In this document: one piece after another, positions 5,302 to 9,781 of the stretch | Numbering within the stretch: position 1 is the first letter of the stretch | How the letters are laid out: every line of letters starts with the position of its first letter | Source: a bacterium | GTDB taxonomy: Bacteria; Patescibacteriota; Minisyncoccia; Minisyncoccales; JAGLPU01 | Reading direction: 5' to 3' | Assembly: GCA_030594935.1 (NCBI GenBank) | Contig: JAUVEE010000023.1 | Span: 1-9,781 of the forward strand | Length of the DNA stretch: 9,781 nucleotides | Program-made: the position numbers and the translations under genes | Notes under the pieces: model-generated | Databases searched by the model: none | Told to the model about the DNA's origin: nothing | The model's input: only the letters and a program-made list of their open reading frames with translations

Positions 5302-6616
5302 TTTTCCACTTTTAATTCTAATAATCTGGGCAGTGTTTTTTCCTTTGGCCGGGCAAGCGGCGGAATCTTCTCTTTATTTTGCTCCGGCTCAGGGAACTTT
5401 CTTCTCCGGCAGTACTTTTTCCGTGTCTGTTTATCTCAATACCAAAGGAGAAGAGATTAACGCTGTTCAAGTTGATTTAAAATTTCCAGCGGAAATGCTG
5501 CAAGTTACTCTTCCGTCAACAGGAGAGTCTTTTGTGGCCGAATGGCTTACTCCTCCCAGCTATTCCAATGCCGGCGGAGTTATTTCTTTTAAAGGGGGAA
5601 TTCCCGGAGGGATTATCACTTCTTCCGGATTAATTTCAACGATTACTTTTCGGGCCAAGTCTCCCGGACTGGCTAAAATTGAATTTCTGGATTCATCGCA
5701 AGTTTTTCTTAATGACGGCAGAGGAACTCCTGTTTCCACCCTGGTCACCGGCGGGAGTTATCGGATTTTAGTTCCTCCTCCGGAGGGTCCGGAAATATCA
5801 TCAGTGAATTTTCCAGATTCGGAAATTTGGTATTGCGATTCAAGTCCCGGCTTTTTCTGGGGAGAAGAAGCAAGAATAAATGGTTTCAGCTGGAGCTTTT
5901 CTCAAAGTCCGCAAGAAAATCCCGATACTGTTTCTGAAGGAATTCAGACCATGAAGGTATATGAAGGAGTTGCTGATGGAGTCTGGTATTTTCATTTGCG
6001 AGCCAAGGAAAATAGTACCTGGGGCAGGGCCAGCCACAGAGCGGTGAAAATAGATTGCCGGCCTCCGGAAAAGTTCGATATCCAAGTTGATACCCATTCC
6101 GGCTTTGCCTATTTTGAAACAGAAGATTTTTATTCGGGAGTGGATTATTATGAAGTGAGCATGTTCAACACTGATGCGGCGGCGGCCGGATTTTTTGTTG
6201 AAACCGTTTCTCCTTTTAAGATTCCTTGCGCTGAACCGGGAAAATACAAGATTATTGTCAGAGCCTATGATAAAGCGGGGAACCGCCAGGAAGCTGAAGC
6301 TGAATTTCAAATACTGTCTTCCTTTTTTGCCTATCTTCCCGGCCAAGGAATTCAGTTCAAGGGAATTTTATTTCCCTGGTGGCTTATTTGTTTAATAGTA
6401 TTGTTTCTCTTCTTGGCTTTGGGGTATTTAGCTTTTGCTTTTACCAGAAGAGGAAGGTTTGGTTTCCAAAAAGGCATTAAAGAAATAAAAGAGGCTTTGA
6501 GAGAGATTGAAAAGATTGAGCAGAAAGAAGCCGAGATCAATCAACTAAAAGCAAGATTTAAAGAAAAAAAACAAGAATTAGAAAAAAAGCTAACCAAAGA
6601 AGAAAATGAAGAATAG
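5291..6616 (+). CDS. Membrane-anchored cohesin-domain protein 2 with cytoplasmic coiled coil
   Basis: 441 aa. The signal peptide is residues 1-24 (GQAA end). The cohesin-like domain is about 27-160, with SLYFAPAQGTFFSG at the start, INAVQVDLKFPAEML (56-70), the SYSNAGGVISFKGGIP strand-turn, and VFLNDGRGT near its end. An Fn3-like domain (about 169-258) contains DGVWYFHLRAK, and an Ig-like domain (261-341) contains YSGVDYYEV and RAYDKAGN. The transmembrane helix is about 361-385. The cytoplasmic tail 387-441 is a long charged helix, rich in K/E with heptad-like spacing, probably a coiled coil. The start codon lies inside the previous gene (11-nt overlap) with no Shine-Dalgarno sequence, so translation is probably coupled. 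It is closest to the next gene: the first 72 nt match at 62 positions. Confidence 0.83.
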   Translation: MKNSFPLLILIIWAVFFPLAGQAAESSLYFAPAQGTFFSGSTFSVSVYLNTKGEEINAVQVDLKFPAEMLQVTLPSTGESFVAEWLTPPSYSNAGGVISFKGGIPGGIITSSGLISTITFRAKSPGLAKIEFLDSSQVFLNDGRGTPVSTLVTGGSYRILVPPPEGPEISSVNFPDSEIWYCDSSPGFFWGEEARINGFSWSFSQSPQENPDTVSEGIQTMKVYEGVADGVWYFHLRAKENSTWGRASHRAVKIDCRPPEKFDIQVDTHSGFAYFETEDFYSGVDYYEVSMFNTDAAAAGFFVETVSPFKIPCAEPGKYKIIVRAYDKAGNRQEAEAEFQILSSFFAYLPGQGIQFKGILFPWWLICLIVLFLFLALGYLAFAFTRRGRFGFQKGIKEIKEALREIEKIEQKEAEINQLKARFKEKKQELEKKLTKEENEE

Positions 6617-7895
6617 TTTTCAGCTTTTAATTTTAATAATTCTGGCAGTGTTTTTTCCTTTAGTCGGGCAAGCGGCCGGAGCTTCTTTGTATTTTTCTCC
6701 GGCTTCAGGCAGTTTTTTTGTCGGCAGCACATTTAATGTTTCCATCTTTGCCAATACCAACGGTGAAGACATTAATGCGGTTGAGGTGAATTTAAAGTTT
6801 GACCCAGCCAAGCTCCAAATAGCCAGCCCGACAGCCGGCAAATCCTTTATTGAAATTTGGGTTGCTCAACCCGCTTATTCCAATGCTCAAGGAATAATGA
6901 GTTTTATTGGGGGAATTCCTTCTCCGGGAATCAATACTTCAGCCGGCTTAATTTCTACGGTCACTTTTAGGGTCGTTGCTCCGGGAGAAACATCAGTTGT
7001 TTTTTTGGATTCTTGCAAGGTTTTAAGAAATGATCCTGACGGAACCGATATTTTAACCTCCAAAGGCCGGGGTGTCTATAATCTGTTGGTTCCGCCTCCG
7101 GAAGGGCCGGCTGTTTTTTCTCTGACTCATTCTGACGCCAACAAATGGTATAAAAACAACAACCCCACTTTTTCCTGGGAGAAAGAAGAGGGAGTGGCTG
7201 ATTTTAGCTACAGCTTTAACCGTGAATCCGGGGATGTTCCCGACAATGTTGCCGAGGGAGACTACAGTTCGGTTTCTTACGGCGATGTTGAAGACGGCAT
7301 TTGGTATTTCCATGTTAAAGCGGAAAAAGCGGGAGTCTGGGGAGGAACCAGCCATTTTGTGGTCCAAATTGATTCTTCTGCCCCGGCTGTTTTTGAGCCG
7401 GTTGTTGATCCGGCCGCGAAAACTGCGGTTAAGCAGCCGATAGTTTCTTTCATTACCACCGACGCTCTTTCCGGGATAGACCATTATGAATTTAAGTATA
7501 TTGATATCACCAAGGACAAAAAAGAGAAAACATCAGGGTTTTTTATTGAAGTGGCCACTCCCCACCGTCTGCCGACTTTAGAAGAAGGAAGATATCTAGT
7601 GATAATTAGGGCCTACGACAAAGCGGGGAACTGGCAAGAAGGCACGGTTAAAATTGAGATTTTTCCCGAAGGATTCTCTTTGAATAAAAAAGGAATTCGG
7701 TACAAATGTATTTTTATTTATTGGTGGATTCCGATTTTGCTGCTGATAATCATAATCATTATGCTTATTTACTTGCTAAGCAGGAGATACAGGAGATTAA
7801 AGACAGAAGAAAAAAAACAAAGAGAAGTAAAAATGAGGTTGGAAAACAGCAATAAGAAATGGCCGGCCGGATCAATAACAGATAAAGATATTTAA
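6606..7895 (+). CDS. Membrane-anchored cohesin-domain protein 3
   Basis: 429 aa, a tandem paralogue of the preceding gene. The signal peptide is residues 1-24. The cohesin-like domain is about 27-162: SLYFSPASGSFFVGSTF, INAVEVNLKF (56-65), AYSNAQGIMSFIGGIPSPG, then VLRNDPDGT. An Fn3-like domain (about 171-258) has NKWYKNNNPTFSWE and EDGIWYFHVKAE, and an Ig-like domain (261-353) has LSGIDHYEFK and RAYDKAGNW. The transmembrane helix is about 372-392, very Ile-rich, followed by SRRYRRLK and a 30-residue polar tail that is less helical than in paralogue 2. It overlaps the preceding gene by 11 nt, exactly as that gene overlaps its own predecessor. Expected role: a dockerin receptor at the cell surface. 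Confidence 0.83.
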   Translation: MKNSFQLLILIILAVFFPLVGQAAGASLYFSPASGSFFVGSTFNVSIFANTNGEDINAVEVNLKFDPAKLQIASPTAGKSFIEIWVAQPAYSNAQGIMSFIGGIPSPGINTSAGLISTVTFRVVAPGETSVVFLDSCKVLRNDPDGTDILTSKGRGVYNLLVPPPEGPAVFSLTHSDANKWYKNNNPTFSWEKEEGVADFSYSFNRESGDVPDNVAEGDYSSVSYGDVEDGIWYFHVKAEKAGVWGGTSHFVVQIDSSAPAVFEPVVDPAAKTAVKQPIVSFITTDALSGIDHYEFKYIDITKDKKEKTSGFFIEVATPHRLPTLEEGRYLVIIRAYDKAGNWQEGTVKIEIFPEGFSLNKKGIRYKCIFIYWWIPILLLIIIIIMLIYLLSRRYRRLKTEEKKQREVKMRLENSNKKWPAGSITDKDI

Positions 7896-7896
7896 T

Positions 7897-9606
7897 ATGA
7901 AATTGCTGAAATACTTTAAAAAATTTAAAAACATCCTGCTGCTGGCTTTAGCTTTGCTTTTTATTTTTCCGGTTTTGGCTGAGGCGCAGGAGGCTTCTTT
8001 TTATCTTTCGCCTTCTCAGGGAAGTTATAACCTTGGGAGGACTTTTTCTGTCAAAGTGATGATGAATACTGACGGAGCAGCCATTAATGCTTCCCAGGCC
8101 ACAATTTATTTTCCGGCCGATAAATTGGCAATCCAAAGCGTTTCCCAAAGCCACTCTATTTTCAGTCTATGGGTGCAAGAGCCTTCTTATTCCAATGGCC
8201 AGGGAACTATTGATTTCGGCGGCGGATTGCCGTCACCCGGCTTTAGCGGTCAGGGAGAAGTATTTAGAATTAATTTTTCCGCCAAATCAGTGGGCCAAGC
8301 AAAAGTGTATTTTGGCTCGGAAAAGATTTTAGCCAACAATGCCCGAGGAACTAATATTTTTTCTTCCAGCTCGGGAGGAAATTACTCTATTAGTAAAGCT
8401 GTGATTGCTCCGCCAAAACCAAGAGTGCCGGCTGCTCCCAAAATTAGTTCTCCCACTCATCCTCGTTCAACAGAATGGTACCAAAACAACAAACCAGAGT
8501 TTTTCTGGGAGCTGGGCCCTGATGTTATTGGGGTAAGCATAGCCTTTAACCAGAAATTTCTTGATGACCCGGGTTTATCCTCAAAAGGGAAGCTAAGCTC
8601 CAAATCTTATCAAAATGTTGAAGATGGAATATGGTATTTTCATGCTCGGCTGGAAAACGACAATGGCTGGGGAGAAATAGCCAACAGAGAGATTCGCGTT
8701 GACACCACTCCTCCTCTTTCTTTTGAAATAACCGTGGATAATGAAGGGGATGCCACCAATCCCCAGCCTTTATTGTATTTCAAGGCTCAAGATGAGATTT
8801 CCGGAATAAACCATTATAAGGTAAAAATTGGAGACCAGGATGTTTTTACTCTGCTTGAAGCGCAAGTAGATCCTTATTATAGAATGCCTCTCCAGACTCC
8901 CGGAAAATACTTAGTTAAAGTTGAAGCCATAGATAATGCCGGAAATTCCACTTTGGCTTCAGCTGAAGTGGCAATAGAATCTATTCCTGTTCCAGAAATT
9001 ACGGTTTGTCCCAATACTTTCGTGGCCGGCGAGGAAGTGCTTCATCTGGAAGGAACAGCTGCTCCCAGCCAAGCGGTAATTGTTTATTTCAAAAAGGGAG
9101 GGGAGCTGGCTAAAGAATGGGAAATTTCCAGCGATAGCGAAGGGCGCTGGTCTGTTGATGAGGACGGTTTATTCAGATCTGGAGAATACATAGTTTCAGC
9201 CATAACAAAAGATTCTCGGGGCGCTGTCAGCAATCCCTCCAAACCAAGAACAGTCATTGTAGTCCTTAACGGCATAGCGATTGGTTCTTGGATAATAAGC
9301 TGTCCTTGGCTCCTCTGGCTGCTTATCATTCTCTTTGTAATCCTTTGCATTTTCTTGTTCTGTATCTTCCGCAAAATTAAGCTTATCCATAAGACCATAG
9401 AGGAAGAATCCAAAGATTTGAAAGAAAAGTTCTATAAAGAATATAATGAATTAAAAACAGGCATTAAAAAAGAACTGGCCATGTTTGAAGAAAAAGGGGA
9501 ATTAAGCGCTAAAGAAAAACAAAGGCACCAGCAGCTTTTGAAAGACTTAACTGATATAGAAGAGGTTATTGTCAGGGAGTTGAAAGACATTGAAAAGATA
9601 AAATAA
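7897..9606 (+). CDS. Membrane-anchored cohesin-domain protein 4, long form
   Basis: 569 aa, the longest of the four. The signal peptide is residues 1-30 (cleavage after AEA). The cohesin-like domain is about 33-166: SFYLSPSQGSYNLGRTFSV, IYFPADKLAI (70-79), SYSNGQGTIDFGGGLPSPG, and ILANNARGT near its end. A Pro-rich linker (171-182) leads to an Fn3-like domain (183-272, TEWYQNNKPEFFWE, EDGIWYFHAR, VDTTPP). Then come an Ig-like domain (275-361, EISGINHYKVK, EAIDNAGN) and an extra Ig-like domain (366-456) that the other three lack, similar in pattern to those in the dockerin protein (LEGTAAPSQAVIVYF, DSEGRWSV). The transmembrane helix is about 470-490. A 78-residue charged cytoplasmic helix follows, probably a coiled coil. 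It starts 1 nt after the previous stop (TAA-T-ATG), so its translation is probably coupled. Confidence 0.83.
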   Translation: MKLLKYFKKFKNILLLALALLFIFPVLAEAQEASFYLSPSQGSYNLGRTFSVKVMMNTDGAAINASQATIYFPADKLAIQSVSQSHSIFSLWVQEPSYSNGQGTIDFGGGLPSPGFSGQGEVFRINFSAKSVGQAKVYFGSEKILANNARGTNIFSSSSGGNYSISKAVIAPPKPRVPAAPKISSPTHPRSTEWYQNNKPEFFWELGPDVIGVSIAFNQKFLDDPGLSSKGKLSSKSYQNVEDGIWYFHARLENDNGWGEIANREIRVDTTPPLSFEITVDNEGDATNPQPLLYFKAQDEISGINHYKVKIGDQDVFTLLEAQVDPYYRMPLQTPGKYLVKVEAIDNAGNSTLASAEVAIESIPVPEITVCPNTFVAGEEVLHLEGTAAPSQAVIVYFKKGGELAKEWEISSDSEGRWSVDEDGLFRSGEYIVSAITKDSRGAVSNPSKPRTVIVVLNGIAIGSWIISCPWLLWLLIILFVILCIFLFCIFRKIKLIHKTIEEESKDLKEKFYKEYNELKTGIKKELAMFEEKGELSAKEKQRHQQLLKDLTDIEEVIVRELKDIEKIK

Positions 9607-9611
9607 TAGAC

Positions 9612-9640
9612 TTGTTTTTTGAATTTTAATTTGTTACTAT
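9612..9640 (+). promoter_or_regulatory. Probable promoter of the methyltransferase gene
   Basis: TTGTTT (9612-9617), a 17-bp spacer and TACTAT (9635-9640), the last preceded by TG-T as an extended -10. The hexamer ends 8 nt before ATG 9649, so this mRNA could also be leaderless. No terminator hairpin is visible between the 9606 stop and this site, so readthrough from the cohesin operon is possible. Confidence 0.45.
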
Positions 9641-9648
9641 GGTTTCAA

Positions 9649-9781
9649 ATGAGATTTCATCAATTTTTTCTGAAAATCTATCAGGCGGCGGCTGAAAAAA
9701 TGTGCCGAGAGTGCCAGGATTTTATCAAGCCGGGTTCGCAAATCCTTGATGTAGGATGCGATTCAGGAATTATTATCAAAA
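9649..9781 (+). CDS. SAM-dependent methyltransferase, N-terminal part
   Basis: 44 codons are visible before the window ends. An N-terminal helix-like stretch (residues 1-27) precedes QILDVGCDSGIII at 31-43, which matches motif I of class I SAM-dependent methyltransferases (hydrophobic-LDxGxxxG), the SAM-binding loop. The middle glycine of the usual G-x-G-x-G is Asp here. ATG 9649 is the most likely start; an in-frame TTG at 9631 is possible. The substrate cannot be told. It lacks a signal peptide and is probably not functionally tied to the surface operon. Confidence 0.7.
   Translation, partial: MRFHQFFLKIYQAAAEKMCRECQDFIKPGSQILDVGCDSGIIIK

Noticed and set aside
5840..6346. 168-codon minus-strand open frame inside cohesin protein 2
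   Set aside because: It is a shadow of the sense gene with no recognisable domain; the sense strand has a full, paralogue-supported architecture.
7861..7870. GGCCGGCCGG palindrome
   Set aside because: It lies in the coding tail of cohesin protein 3 (WPAG codons); no pairing partner or regulatory context.
328..9606. Possible alternative genetic code (TGA as Gly, as in some CPR lineages), since no gene here ends in TGA
   Set aside because: Eight stops are too few to conclude from, AT-rich genomes prefer TAA, and all genes end naturally at TAA or TAG with full-length architecture.
1..9781. tRNA, rRNA, CRISPR array, insertion sequence or transposase
   Set aside because: I saw no cloverleaf, no regularly spaced repeat array and no transposase-like protein; the only repeats are those listed.

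Overview
The window is AT-rich bacterial DNA in which all genes lie on the + strand. It looks like a member of the Candidate Phyla Radiation (Patescibacteria, Parcubacteria-like). That is a recognition from memory, based on three things: short secreted dockerin proteins with paired Ig-like domains, WxL-like secreted beta proteins beside DUF916-type partners, and the scarcity of Shine-Dalgarno sequences. Nothing in the window (no rRNA or ribosomal protein) fixes the taxonomy. The standard code fits: all eight complete genes stop at TAA or TAG and Trp is TGG. Almost everything encoded is exported: eight consecutive genes carry N-terminal signal sequences, and six of them also have a single C-terminal membrane anchor with a basic cytoplasmic tail.

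Layout. 1-327 holds no convincing complete gene. It contains a partial copy of the start of the first gene (17-54), an intrinsic terminator (70-90), a probable promoter (105-133) and two hairpins, the larger ending 6 nt before the first start codon. 328-3146 is a WxL-like module: a DUF916/DUF3324-like membrane-anchored protein (328-1416), a small secreted WxL-like protein with its own likely promoter (1546-2184), and a second DUF916/DUF3324-like anchored protein (2223-3146). A terminator follows at 3170-3200, with an extended -10 promoter inside its tail.

3217-9606 is a tightly packed operon. It encodes one secreted protein with a C-terminal two-repeat dockerin (3217-4116), then four consecutive type-I membrane proteins, each with an N-terminal cohesin-like domain, Fn3/Ig-like stalk domains, one transmembrane helix and a basic cytoplasmic tail (4141-5301, 5291-6616, 6606-7895, 7897-9606). 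Two junctions overlap by exactly 11 nt and one is separated by 1 nt. A methyltransferase gene begins at 9649 and runs off the window.

Working model (inference). The cohesin proteins are cell-surface receptors held in the cytoplasmic membrane. The dockerin protein is a soluble partner that can be captured by calcium-dependent cohesin-dockerin pairing. The WxL-like module upstream is a second, independent way of holding a secreted beta protein at the surface. Together this would be a surface-display or attachment locus built on cohesin-dockerin logic, with no catalytic (cellulosomal) domain visible. Long cytoplasmic helices on two of the cohesin proteins raise the possibility that the assembly is linked to something inside the cell.
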